Of a DNA stretch of 64,000 nt, positions 1 through 10,045 are shown piece by piece. Position numbers and translations under genes: made by a program. This stretch comes from Atopsyche davidsoni (taxonomy: Eukaryota; Arthropoda; Insecta; Trichoptera; Hydrobiosidae): contig JAILWY010000023.1 of NCBI GenBank assembly GCA_022113835.1, positions 15,994,001 through 16,058,000 of the forward strand, written 5' to 3'. Each line of letters starts with the position of its first letter. Within the stretch, counting starts at the first letter, position 1. The notes below the pieces were generated by a model. That model ran no database searches. It saw nothing but the letters and a program-made list of their open reading frames with translations, and had not been told where the DNA came from.

Positions 1-1180
1 AGGGTATAAACAGCCTTTTTGCAGAGAGAGTTTTCCTATTTTTTATTTTAACCAAAAAAGTTGCCGATGTTTAAAAAAAGTGTGCATTATTATTTTACAG
101 TGTTTATGTATTAGCATCTATTATTTTTAATGTTGATAACAATTTATTTATATTTCCATATGTCTTTGGGTACGTTTTGTAATATGTCCTTATGTGTGTT
201 CTTTAAAAGAATAATTAAACGACGTAATGCTTGTTGTAATTATTTATAAGTTTATTTATTAGCAGTTTGGGATCCAGTGGCGTGCCTTCATTAATAAGTC
301 CCCCTCGGTAATTATGTGTGAGGAAAGAAGTGAATATCGGAAGGGAAATAAAATCAATACACAGTCGTGTGTAGTGAGTAGTGAGAAGTGAACTCCGAAC
401 ACTGAGCTTCCCGACGCCAGTGGAATCTCTGCATATGGTATATTTTACTCTAGCCAACCCATTAAACACTCTGAATTAATTATCAAAGCTGTTATGACCT
501 ACCTGATTTAAATATGGATTAAGGAAGCAACGTCAGCTGTAAATACTATCAATAAATCTAACCTTCCCTGGAAGACATCCAACTTTGGATAATCAGAATA
601 AAAAGAAGTGTACACAATACACTCCTATCCAAAGAAAGCAATTAGAAGGCAGATAAGCAATTAGAAGAATTTGCGGTTGTGCACGCATTGTTTACTCTTT
701 GATATTAAATTTGTATATTACAGAGAACTTATTATTTTTTTTAGATGGTTTAAGTATAAGTCCTAACACCGGACGTTAAAATGCTAGAAAAATCAATCAT
801 AAAAAAAACTGTGAGTGTAATTTAAAAATTTTTTTTTTTCAAAAACATAACATAAAAAGACATCTATTAAATACAATATTTAAAACCAACACGTTTTTAT
901 TTTATGGAGTTTCCAAATACGATTTCTACCACAAAAAAAAAAATATTCAAAGGTTACTGCTACTGCTTCTTACTTTCAATAATAAAAAAAAATAATTACC
1001 CCTGGTTTTGAGAAGGGGCTTGCAAGTATTACAAATATTAAGCGCGGGATAAGATTTTTAATTAATATAAAATGACGCGGTACCTGTTTTACCAGACCAA
1101 TATACGTAAGTTACATAATTATTATTATTATAGCAGAAAATCGATTAATTTCTGGATATTGTTTTATTAATTTTTATAGG
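1..1180. other. AT-rich non-coding DNA
   Basis: The stretch has homopolymer A and T runs and frequent stops in all frames. The only sizeable open frame (215-469, minus) is low-complexity and has no recognisable domain. I see no gene, tRNA or mobile element here. Confidence 0.7.
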
Positions 1181-1420
1181 TGGACGTAAATTCATCAATA
1201 TTCTCATACACTGCTTTTGTCGCTAGGAGAGCTAATACGGTCGCTCTTGATTGCTTCGTAGAAGTTTATTAGTAACTCTAGATCCCGTCTAATTAAGAGG
1301 GGTGACATTGCGGACGATTATTTTAGGGTGAATTAAGGGTAGATATTGATTTGGGGATGTTTGATGGCGGGGGTATTGAGGTAAGTCATTATTTGGCCTG
1401 GGGGGAATCTTGCAAACGCA
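1181..1420. promoter_or_regulatory. Candidate regulatory island
   Basis: A complex, less AT-rich block within AT-rich flanks. It has no open frame of useful length. It contains homeodomain-type TAATTA and AATTAAG words and several G-rich stretches near 1355-1410. Its composition is like the other islands in the window. The regulatory role is inferred from composition and context only. Confidence 0.3.
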
Positions 1421-1800
1421 ACTTTTTGAAAACTTTCAACATTTAACTGCGCTTCTGTATAAAATATCAGCACAATCTATGCATCGTTATTATTTATAAT
1501 TGAATGATTAAATACGTTTATAAAATTTTGCGAAGTGATATTAGAAATATAATTGCATTTGCAAGGATTTTGTTAAGAATGAAATAAATGTTTTTAAAGA
1601 TGAGAGCGAAAGTTTTTGTGTTGATCTGTATATTTTTGGGTGTTTGTTGTATTTTGTACAGGTTTAATAATTATTGTAAATTTAAACTAAGATTAACAAA
1701 GAAAATTGGAAATTCATAAATTTATTGAAATATTATTGTTTAAAAATTTCAAACATCATCAAACAACTATTTATCGTTTTAGTTATTTCATATTTTCATT

Positions 1801-1935
1801 GATTTGCAGGGTGTACTCCTGAGAGCGCAGACTGTTGACAATATCCCGACATGAACATCTACCCTTAGTAGAACGAATACGGGCTTCCAGTGGATCCCCC
1901 GTTGCTAGGCGACACAAACACCCTTATTTTAAATA
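1801..1935. promoter_or_regulatory. Small island with an X-box-like site
   Basis: A short block of mixed composition between AT-rich flanks. Around 1900-1914 it holds GTTGCTAGGCGAC, which is one base from the RFX X-box form GTTGCTAGGCAAC. X-boxes act in promoters and enhancers of ciliary and neuronal genes in animals. A single site can occur by chance. The surrounding 1421-1800 and 1936-2460 are featureless AT-rich DNA. Confidence 0.25.
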
Positions 1936-2464
1936 CAGTTATGAACCCTCGATCAATATTCAATAATCGACATATTTATAATGATAATGTTCCTACATTC
2001 GCTTGCCTTGCTTGATATTTTTAAACAAGATTTTGTAGTTTTATATTTATATAAATGTGATTTAATGGTTATAAATTTTACAAGTTATATATAAAAGATC
2101 AATACAATATATTTAACTGATTTTCAATGCATCCATACGTACAATATTTTTAAGAACTGGAATATAATACGATTTCAAATTATAATTTTAATCCGGCATA
2201 TATAATACATTTTTGGCTAGACAAGTTTTTTAAATAACCACTAATAAACTTATCACTGTCTCATGAAAACTCTTTTATAATTATTATTTTAAAAAGTTAT
2301 TTTTACAAAACTATGTTGTTGTTGCAAGAGCTTTTTTCAAACTGAAAGCATTATTGTTACTATGGATTAATTTTATAGCATTATTATTTATGTATAATGC
2401 TGAAGTAGTACTATAAATATAGTATAGTACAGAGCAAGGTAAGCGAAACCATATGTAAGCACCC

Positions 2465-2555
2465 ACACACGGACCAACCCTACACACCGCACTCCACGGC
2501 TGAGTGTGCGTGTTGTTGAGTAGGTCAGGTACACGGCTGTGAACACAGGTATACA
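2465..2555 (+). repeat. Direct repeat, copy A (pair with 2684-2752)
   Basis: Shares with the second copy the order CACGGA, ACACAC, CTCCACGG, TAGGTCAGGTAC and then a GTG-ACA-AGGTA tail. Copy A carries about 20 extra bases between CTCCACGG and TAGGTCAGG. The two copies are diverged and lie about 220 bp apart in the same direction. The family is not recognised. Confidence 0.6.
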
Positions 2556-2683
2556 AGAGTGTACATACGAAAAACTAAACCTAAAAATCATGGAAACGAA
2601 GTCAAGATCCTGCATGAAAACTATATTAGCAATGCGTTGGCATTGAGGTATACGAAAACATGCCAAAGCCTATCAGGCACCCT

Positions 2684-2752
2684 CGCACGGAACACTCCAC
2701 ACACTACCCTCCACGGTGTAGGTCAGGTACAAGCCGTGCACATAGGTAAATA
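2684..2752 (+). repeat. Direct repeat, copy B (pair with 2465-2555)
   Basis: Second, shorter copy of the repeat described for copy A, with the same block order and the exact block TAGGTCAGGTAC. The spacer 2556-2683 is not repeated. No coding role is visible. Confidence 0.6.
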
Positions 2753-2960
2753 TAAAAATGCTACCAGCAATCCATAAAAAAAAAATTACATTAGGTTAAA
2801 ATATATAAAAAGTTTAAAAATATACACCTTGCTTCTTCCAGCGTTGCGAAGAAACGTTGAATATTATACAAGATGCTTTGAAAGTAGTAATTGTAATAAT
2901 ATGTAAATAACGCGAATCGCTTAAAACGGTTTTCTATATTAAAATATTTTAATTAACGTA

Positions 2961-3250
2961 TCAATGATATGCTGATTCCGGAATTTTCTGAAGCATTTTG
3001 AGTTGCGTCAACCCCAGACGTGATGTTTGCAAAGTGTCCGAGTGGGCCGGCATGCACGAGGGGTGGGTTATTGTCCGGTCCGCTGCAGGGGTTGGAGGCT
3101 TGACCGGACATAAGCGGCTTCCGCGGGACCGGAACTCCCTCGCGGTCAATGTCAGGTTTCACGTTTGGGTTCAGCCGCACGCACCTCTGCGATGCCGTTT
3201 CCGGACTAAGATGGTTTTAAGAAGCGGATTCGGTCTAAGGCCATTCTAAA
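2961..3250. promoter_or_regulatory. GC-rich island
   Basis: This block is clearly richer in GC and CpG than its flanks. It is open in two opposite frames (2953-3180 minus and 2998-3249 plus), which is expected of GC-rich sequence poor in stop codons and is not evidence for two proteins. No domain is recognised in either frame. A conserved regulatory island is the simplest reading. An unrecognised exon cannot be excluded. Confidence 0.35.
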
Positions 3251-3454
3251 TCTAAAAAATACATCCATACAATCAATAAAGCACTTTTTGCTGTGATTTA
3301 AAACTGTATATATAAGTATATTATTGTTTTTTTCTGAAGAGCGTTTCACAGCAAGTACGATTTTGCCTATACAGGTTTTATTGATTGATAATGATTAAGA
3401 ACATTTTTTCAAATATTGAAAAATGATTAAAGAAACTCTCGGAAAAATATCATC

Positions 3455-3486
3455 GTGATTTGTGTGGGATTCGAACCCACATCCCC
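3455..3486 (-). pseudogene. tRNA-like 3' half, inverted copy
   Basis: Reading the minus strand, this is the T-arm and acceptor half of the same tRNA-like sequence as 3561-3636. The T stem here is perfect (GTGGG with CCCAC). The 5' half of this copy is not recognisable, so it is a fragment. It forms the left arm of the foldback element. Confidence 0.5.
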
Positions 3487-3560
3487 AATCTTAATTTGCA
3501 TAATAAGTAGATTGTTTCACTTATAGGATATGATTGTTAAAAATTCTTGCCAAGTAAATA

Positions 3561-3636
3561 GTGATTTGTTGGCATAATTGGTAATGCACCAGCCATGTAA
3601 GCTTAGGGATGTGAGTTCGAATCCCACACAAATCAC
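3561..3636 (+). pseudogene. tRNA-like sequence, degenerate
   Basis: A 76-nt segment that folds partly as a tRNA. GTGATTT (3561-3567) pairs perfectly with AAATCAC (3630-3636). GCAT and ATGC form a D-type stem around AATTGGTA, and GTGAG with CCCAC forms a T-type stem with one mismatch around TTCGAAT. Against function: there are two extra bases between acceptor and D-arm, the anticodon stem is weak, and no loop has a U33 with a clear anticodon. Best called tRNA-derived repeat or tRNA pseudogene. Confidence 0.5.
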
Positions 3637-3799
3637 GATATTTTTCTGAGAGTTTCTACTTAATCATTATCAGTATATATAAGTGATTTATTACACAGAG
3701 TCATCGGTATTGTTATTCAGCTTTTCAAATATGTCATTAAACAGAGACTTGGTATTTTATTATTATTCAAGTTAATCAGACAGCAAAAAATCCATTATC

Positions 3800-4020
3800 C
3801 TTAAAATAATTACCGGCGCATAAATTAGGGTGGCTCGCCGCGGACTAATAGTCCAGGTCGATGTTGCCATGCCGACAAGCGGACACGTAATGTTATTACA
3901 ATAATACTCGTCACGGCAGTGCAGGGGTACGCGGGGCGGCACCCCCGCGGATAATTATGATTTTCCGGCCTCGGCGACAAGCGACCCCCTCCCCCGCACC
4001 CCGCAACCCCCATGAATGAT
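3800..4020. promoter_or_regulatory. GC-rich island
   Basis: CpG- and GC-rich block with C-runs near 3985-4010, surrounded by AT-rich DNA. The only open frame (3825-4013, minus) is a composition effect with no domain. Treated as a candidate regulatory island. The next 4021-4585 is AT-rich with no feature I can support. Confidence 0.3.
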
Positions 4021-4589
4021 TGTTCATATAAAAATATTTATAAAAAATTAGCTAAGCCGGCTACACGCGCCGCAACACAACAGACACCTAAAGTTACTAT
4101 TCAGTTGCCAGTTGTGTCGCAGTAGACAACTTGACTTCACCGAGGTTATTCAGACAACTCAAACTGGCAGTAAAAACAATATTTAATAGCTCAGAATCTA
4201 CATCGTGGTAATAAATAATTCAATGTATTGCTTGGTAAATATAATTACGTACAATGTTTAGACCTCAGCGTTGATAAGTGCCCACAGGCAAGGAAGTCAT
4301 CGATTAAGCTCTTCCCTTACAACGAATATTTAAGAAGGGATATTTCTCACACTGAAGTATTAATATTCAAGCTGAAATAAATTTTATCGTGTATAATGCA
4401 TCTTAAAACAACTACACGGTATTCAAAGTCACGTTTAGAAGAAACTCAATACAATGTATTTCATATCAAGTGAGTAGGAAGTATTTTTGGGCAGCTTGCG
4501 AATCATTGATAATGCAACAAGACGACTCAACTGGTGTAAGGTGGTCTTAGTTGCAGTTAATGAGTGGCTGTGATCTTCAGCAATGAAGA

Positions 4590-4745
4590 AGGCAGTGCTC
4601 TCACCTCCAGGTTATCGCTGGCCGCGCATGGTCCAGACATAGGCAGGCGGTGTGGTCACTTTACATTGGTCTCCGGCTCCGTGGTCCAGCTGTCGCTCGC
4701 GGCTGATCCTCCCGCAGGGCACTTCCGGTTTTGGCTTTAAAATTA
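4590..4745. promoter_or_regulatory. GC-rich island with a possible minus-strand splice donor
   Basis: A GC-rich block without a known domain. On the minus strand it reads CTGGAG followed by GTGAGAGC at 4604-4597, a good splice-donor consensus. An ATG at 4640-4638 is in frame with it, giving a 12-codon open stretch in phase 0. This could be a first coding exon, but no downstream exon is recognised. It could equally be a regulatory island with a chance donor. Confidence 0.25.
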
Positions 4746-5450
4746 CTTTTGTATGGAACTTTTGCAGTCTTATTGTGTGTTCACTTCCCGGACCTATCAC
4801 AAGGAGGAAAAAAATATGTAAAAAATATGATATTTGATGTGAAGTGTTTTTTTTAATATATTTTTGTATGTGTAGTTAATATGAAATGTTTTTGTTTGGT
4901 GAAATGTAGTGATTGATTGTTATTTTATATATTTATTTTAAAACGCTTTTATAAAAATTGAGATGGTTATTGCTATTTTATTCACGTTTTAAGTAAATGG
5001 TTCTTAAAAGTATTCAATACGAGTTATACTTATAAATATTTTTATGAAAATATTGTATCATTAATTTATTTACTATAATGCTGTTTTAATAAATTGCTTT
5101 TAAATATACAAATAAAAGCAGAAACACTTAGAAATAACAGGTACGTCAGTTGTGATACTAGAAATTTTGAATTGTTAATGTTTTATTTATTTATTAGACA
5201 TAGATTGGTATCACGATAAAGAGTCTTTGTAATAATTTTTTAATGTAATGGTTAATGTAAAACGTAAATGATTTTTAGAAATTAAAAATTGTATATTTTG
5301 AAATTAAAAATAAACAATGGTACAATGTAATATGTACCATTGCACGCATGCAAACATTCGCGTACAATTTTATTTAAAAATAAACTTTTATGGCTTTGAA
5401 CAGCCTGCAGAAATCTTTGTAAGTAACATACAAACACCTCGGCACACTAT
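4746..5450. other. AT-rich non-coding DNA
   Basis: Low-complexity AT-rich sequence with no gene, RNA or repeat that I can recognise. Confidence 0.65.
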
Positions 5451-5454
5451 GTTT

Positions 5455-5625
5455 ATAAACGTATTTTTATTGACACCGAAACAAGCCCGGAGTGATAAAG
5501 GACCGAGCGTCTCTCGGGAGAGTGGGAGGCCTACAATGGCAGAGGTCCAAGGATGTCGTGTACCTCGGGGTCCAATTAGGACCCGGGGACCACAATGAGC
5601 CGGGGCATAATTCAGGATAAGAAGC
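5455..5625. promoter_or_regulatory. GC-rich island
   Basis: GC-rich block containing AAAGGACCGAGCG and CTCTCGGGAG. It shares a short word pattern (AAAGGACC, GAGCG, CTCTCGG) with the island at 8475-8620, which suggests related regulatory content. Opposed open frames on both strands argue against coding. Confidence 0.3.
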
Positions 5626-6880
5626 GTCAATTCTTTGTGATGCTAATGCAGACCGGGGGATTACCAGAGATTTACAGATAGTCTTTAAGTGTAAGAACTT
5701 CTTATGAGTTTAATGACTCGCCTCGATCGAGAAAGATTTATACGAAGTTTAATTAGGGACAATGAAAGACGCTACACTCTCAATAAAAATTATTGGTACG
5801 ATTTGCAAGTTTTATTGTAACAAAAGTAAGGTGAAAGTTTAACGAAAATATATATTTTACACTTAAACTATGTTAAGGACAATAAAAGATATTACACTCT
5901 TCATTGGTACAATTTGCTTATCTAGTCTAAGTCAGTGAAGTAAGGATTTTAATATAAATAGGTATTTAAAACAAAGTGACGTAGAATTGTTTCAGTCTAC
6001 TTCACCCAAAATCTGGCTTTCTCAAACCAATTGGAATAAATTGTACACATTACTATTTTTTTAAATATATGAAAGAGGGATCAAAATAATTATTATGTAA
6101 ATAATCAAATGAAATTATGAAGATAACGTTTAATAAACATAAAAAAAAACATTTTACTTCATTTAAAATTTATATCAGAATAAAGATAGATTTTTTATGT
6201 GGATTAGAATTGTAAAATATCTAAGATATATTACAAATCATAGAGATTATTGAATAACATTATACGAATATGTTTATTTTTATAAAAAACCATTTAGGTA
6301 TCGGAGTATCCATAACAATGGGTTTTTTTAGTTGAATAACAAAAATATGAATCTTATTAGCATTCAATCAGATTATTATTTGATAACTTTATATATAATT
6401 AGTACTAGTTAACGATTGTAAATATATTAACTAATTATTTGTGTATCAATTAAAATTACAAGTAATCGATTAGTCTACATTTTTGATTACCTAAAATAAT
6501 GCTTTGAGTTTTTGGATTCAAAACTATTATACATTTTGAACGATTGAGGTCCGTCTCAAACAATAAAGATTATTCTTGCGAATTTATTAAATATTTCATA
6601 TACAATATTTATTGCTCTGGATCGTATGTTTATCAATTCTGCATTTTAGCAACAAGGTACAACAATGATTATAATTCTTGTACAGCTATAGAGACACAGT
6701 GGTTGAAAAATGTACAGGACAAAGCTGCGGCAGCTTGGTTGGAAGCCCATCAAAAATGTATCATATATTTTCTTTGGTTATTTATCTCGTCGTTTTTTTT
6801 TTTATGTATACAAGTTTTTAATTGAATTGGCCCTCAGAACATTTAACTAAAGTGAATTATTTAAAATTGCGCTTTGTTAT
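5626..6880. other. AT-rich non-coding DNA
   Basis: Nothing recognisable. The open frame at 6544-6825 (plus) encodes no known domain and ends in a hydrophobic, T-rich stretch. Confidence 0.65.
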
Positions 6881-6884
6881 TTAA

Positions 6885-7125
6885 CACGCGGGGCACGTGA
6901 CGTCACCGGCGCCGATCTCCAACAATGGAAGAGGAAGGCTCTGGAGGGGTAAAAAACCTCGGAGCCCGCCGTTAATGTCAGTCTCCGCGGCCATTAAGGG
7001 TCTGCCGCGAGCCTCCCACCCCGCGGGCGGCAGATTAGCCGTTTTATTGAAAATATTTAAATTTATTTTGTGTCCGCCTCGGCGCGAGGGCTCTACAGGA
7101 CCTGCCGAATTCACAGGTGAAAGTA
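6885..7125. promoter_or_regulatory. CpG island with palindromic CRE
   Basis: The block opens with the perfect 10-bp palindrome GTGACGTCAC (6897-6906), the strong CRE form bound by CREB/ATF-type bZIP proteins. It also has an AGATTA word (K50 homeodomain type) and a TTTTATTG word (posterior-Hox type) further on. GC and CpG are high compared with the flanks. Both strands are open for about 78 codons, a sign of composition rather than coding. Confidence 0.45.
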
Positions 7126-7560
7126 AATTATTCTAAAAAATAAAAATATATGTACGAGTTAATGCGATCGTTCATTTATAAGCTTAAAAAGCAAATTTTC
7201 AGGCACAGTTCCATGTTTCTAAATTTCGATTATCAAAAGCATTTAATTTTTATAATTTATTTGAAAATAAACTTTGAAGACAAGAGTCGGCTCACCTGTC
7301 ATAATCGTATTATTATATTAATCTAATTAATGCGGTGTATTTCAAATAGCTGATGATAGTAAATATATCAGTGATGTGGACGTCTTATATGAAGGTTTTT
7401 TTTAAAGATAATTGTATAATTAATAATCTATTGAAATCTGAATAAAAAAAGTAAACAACAAAAAATATTTGAGGTATTTAATTCTACCAGGTATTTTTTT
7501 TTCAATTTAACGCTTCCGCGCTAGTAACACAGCCTTCCAGATGACAAGCTTTGACATTGT
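7126..7560. other. AT-rich non-coding DNA
   Basis: Nothing recognisable. Confidence 0.6.
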
Positions 7561-7756
7561 CACATTTTTCAGACGGCATCATCGCATTTAATCGGGCGTG
7601 ACTTCTGATACCGCCGCACATGGCAGATAAAATCGCCACTAAATTGCATACTGAATCTCACAAACGCTGTAAAAGTCATCGGAGAGGCTGTTCACCAGAG
7701 AGGAAGCGGCGCCCCCCGTCTGCGGAGGCTCCGCCGGCGCTTTTATGCCCCCCCAG
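7561..7756. promoter_or_regulatory. GC-rich island
   Basis: GC- and C-rich block leading into a 31-bp tandem array. A 60-codon plus-strand frame (7620-7802) runs from the island into the array and has no known domain. Confidence 0.3.
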
Positions 7757-7880
7757 CTGTATCGACTGTGACTATACAGCCTTACGACAGTGCCGACTGT
7801 GACTTTTGTGTCCTCCTACTGTATCGACTGCAATTTTGAGTACCCTTGACTGCATCAACTGTGCACCTTTTTGAAGCATA
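7757..7880 (+). repeat. Degenerate 31-bp tandem array, four units
   Basis: Units start at 7757, 7788, 7819 and 7850, each exactly 31 bp apart. The first half is conserved around CTGTATCGACTGTGACT, with variants CAGTGCCGACTGTGACT, CTGTATCGACTGCAATT and CTGCATCAACTGTGCAC. The second half of each unit has diverged. There is no matching protein repeat of use, since 31 is not a multiple of three. Confidence 0.75.
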
Positions 7881-8455
7881 GGCAAAAGCCTTTAAAAAAA
7901 CAAGCTTCACTGATTAATTTTCAAATGAACCTCCTTTGTTACTATTAAATTTAATATCCAAATTTATTCCCAAACAAATACTCCAAAAAAAAATTAAGCA
8001 CTTAAAAACCAATAAAAAAATATTTGTTTTGAATTTCATAGAATCATATTAGAAGTAGTACAAAAATAAATTATTTATATAATCGAATTTATTGTTTGTC
8101 ATTAGAATATTTTCAAAAGGGTAAAAACTATTATTTTATATTGTAATAAAATAAAATTATGGATGACTTAATTTTATGGCATTTTTAAATTAAGTCAGTT
8201 GTCGTAAAACTTTTCAATGCAATTAAAATAATAATAATTTTTTTTTATAATTTATTTATAAATAAAATCATTTTCCTTCTGTTTCTTAAGAAGTAGATCA
8301 TTTTGAATATCATTTATTATTGATGGACCACCGAAAATATGTATTACAATAAATATTTTCATATTAAATATTAACTAATTTTTAACAAATTTACTGTCTC
8401 AAACGGTGATCATTAGTAAATTTCACATCCGCCAAATAAAAAAACACCACAACAG
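7881..8455. other. AT-rich non-coding DNA
   Basis: Nothing recognisable. Confidence 0.65.
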
Positions 8456-8800
8456 CTGGACTTCCTATTTTATTTCTTATTATACGGGGTCACAAAGGAC
8501 CAGAGCGCTCTCGGAGCGGCGCGCCGCCCGTATGGTCAAAAGATCATGCGGTCAGATGATGGTCCGGTCATAATTTACACCTTCGGGACAGTCAAAGCGC
8601 AATAGTGCGTGGGTGCTCGGAGATACCACATTAAAATATTATTACCACCTCTGCAAGAGATACGGCCTCCGGTGGGTAAAAAAACTAAGTGGCCTTTATT
8701 GGTCTAATGCTGAGGCATCTCGGCGTAAATCAAGGTGGTAAACGGCGGTATGAATGACTCTATGGAAAACGGACACCTTCTAGGTGTATAAATATTTTAA
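8456..8800. promoter_or_regulatory. GC-richer island
   Basis: Mixed-composition block with CTCTCGGAGCGGCGCGCCG near 8509-8530, then several GGTC and GGTAAA words. It shares short words with the island at 5455-5625. No open frame of note. Candidate regulatory DNA by composition only. Confidence 0.3.
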
Positions 8801-9069
8801 TAGATTTATTTAAATTTATTGTCGCTCCATGGGTGTCCGCAGACGTTTCTGGCTTGTTTGTATTCTAAATTACATTAATATTTTTTAAAACACAAGTTTG
8901 TAAAACACTCGAGTCACACCGATGCACTATCACAATATTTTGATAACACTGCAAGGAAAAATCTTACTGCACTATTTATTTATAAATATATATATAAAAA
9001 AGTATGCTTTTTGATGATATCACATGTACGAGTATTTTTTTATATTTAAATATTTTTTGCGTTTTTTTT

Positions 9070-9480
9070 AATTGTTCGAGTGTGTGAGTGGAGTGGGGTG
9101 GGGTGGTTTGAGTTCTGCGGGGCGAGTGAGCGGGTGAATGATTAATGTAACGAATCGTAAGTGGGGCAATTAAACGGTGAAAACAAAAAGACAATCGTAT
9201 GCTCGTTAGCGGCGCAAAACAACGACCGTTTCGTAGGGCGCGCGGGCCGGTTCTAAGAGGGTAGAACCTACCCCCACTTCCCCTCGGCCGACGCCAGATA
9301 TCCGCGTATAGCCATTTGCATACCACCCACACACTCGCACCGGCGTCGCGACGCCCAGAAACGAGACGGCACCACCCCCCGCCCGCGGGCCAGAGCGAGA
9401 CGCCCCATTTGCATACGCCGAATCGTCCCTTCTCCAAGTGCGACAAACCAAAATATACCCTCTTCCAGGGAGCGCGCGTT
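9070..9480. promoter_or_regulatory. CpG-rich island with two POU octamers
   Basis: GC-rich, CpG-rich block with overlapping open frames in both directions. The longest (8976-9512, minus) runs into a lysine- and isoleucine-rich tail and has no domain. Perfect ATTTGCAT octamers lie at 9314-9321 and 9407-9414, both followed by AC. The second is preceded by GAGCGAGACGCCCC. POU-domain proteins bind this octamer. The role as enhancer or promoter is inferred. Confidence 0.45.
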
Positions 9481-9784
9481 CTCCCCTTTCTCGTGTCTTC
9501 GAAAAGCTTCATACCACATTCAAATTATTTGATTTTAGGCACAAATTTCATCATAATTATATTTTCCACCGTTTTTACCTTATCCCATAAAACAATTAAA
9601 AAACAGCTTATTTAAATTTTGCTGTATCAATGTAAACCAAAATCACAACGAAAAAACTATAAAACGGAATGCATGCTTGCTTTATTATAAAATAAACACA
9701 AAAATAGATTTAAAAATATTTTTTGTGTTCTTTATTTTTAACGCCAAAGGGTGAATTAAGTATTTTTTTTTTATTTGAGGGTTG
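9481..9784. other. AT-rich spacer
   Basis: AT-rich sequence between two octamer-bearing islands. No feature recognised. Confidence 0.6.
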
Positions 9785-10045
9785 TTTGTCAGTCACCGGC
9801 GGCGTATCTTAGCGCACGTCTTTGAATAGCTCGGGGTGAGCTCAAAGACGAGACAGCCCGCGAGAGCGAGACAGCCCGCTCTCGTATGCAAATTAGAATT
9901 ACCCGCGAGGGAGACAGATGCAAATTTCAAGTGTCGTCGTCGCCGCGGGGGAAAGAGAGGCCCTATGTAATTTCTTGATAATTCCATCTGTGTTACCTAC
10001 GACAGATTTGCGGAGAGGGATGGTGGGGGTGTCCGTATGTGTCTT
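9785..10045. promoter_or_regulatory. Island with two POU octamers and GAGCGAGAC words
   Basis: Perfect ATGCAAAT octamers at 9886-9893 and 9918-9925, 32 bp apart. The word GAGACAGCCCGC occurs twice in tandem just before them (about 9850-9880). GAGCGAGAC is shared with the island at 9.4 kb and resembles words at 11.46 and 12.41 kb. Together with 9314-9414 this makes four octamers in about 610 bp. Candidate POU-responsive regulatory element. Confidence 0.45.

Larger units (their letters stand above)
3423..3667. repeat. Foldback element with tRNA-like arms
   Basis: The two ends are inverted repeats of about 62 bp. Left arm 3423-3485 and the reverse complement of 3606-3667 agree at most positions, with a few substitutions and short indels. 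Each arm includes GAAACTCTC, AAAATATC, GTGATTTGTGTGGGATTCGAA and ACATCCC. Each arm carries a Pol III B-box-like sequence of the tRNA T-arm type, so two tRNA-like 3' halves face outward. The centre (3486-3605) is unique. This may be a palindromic, tRNA-derived non-autonomous element. Family unknown. Confidence 0.65.

Noticed and set aside
3561..3636. Functional tRNA gene
   Set aside because: Acceptor and T-arm are good, but two extra bases precede the D-arm, the anticodon stem has only three pairs, and U33 is missing.
6768..6795. miR-9-like word TCTTTGGTTAT
   Set aside because: Only 11 bases match, and no hairpin partner of suitable length was seen.
7757..7880. CRISPR array
   Set aside because: Four short degenerate units with no conserved spacers in a eukaryotic context. 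A tandem repeat instead.
8976..9512. 178-codon minus-strand open frame
   Set aside because: It spans a CpG-rich island and an AT-rich tail, overlaps frames on both strands, has no domain, and its C-terminus is K/I/Y-rich as expected of AT-rich noncoding DNA.
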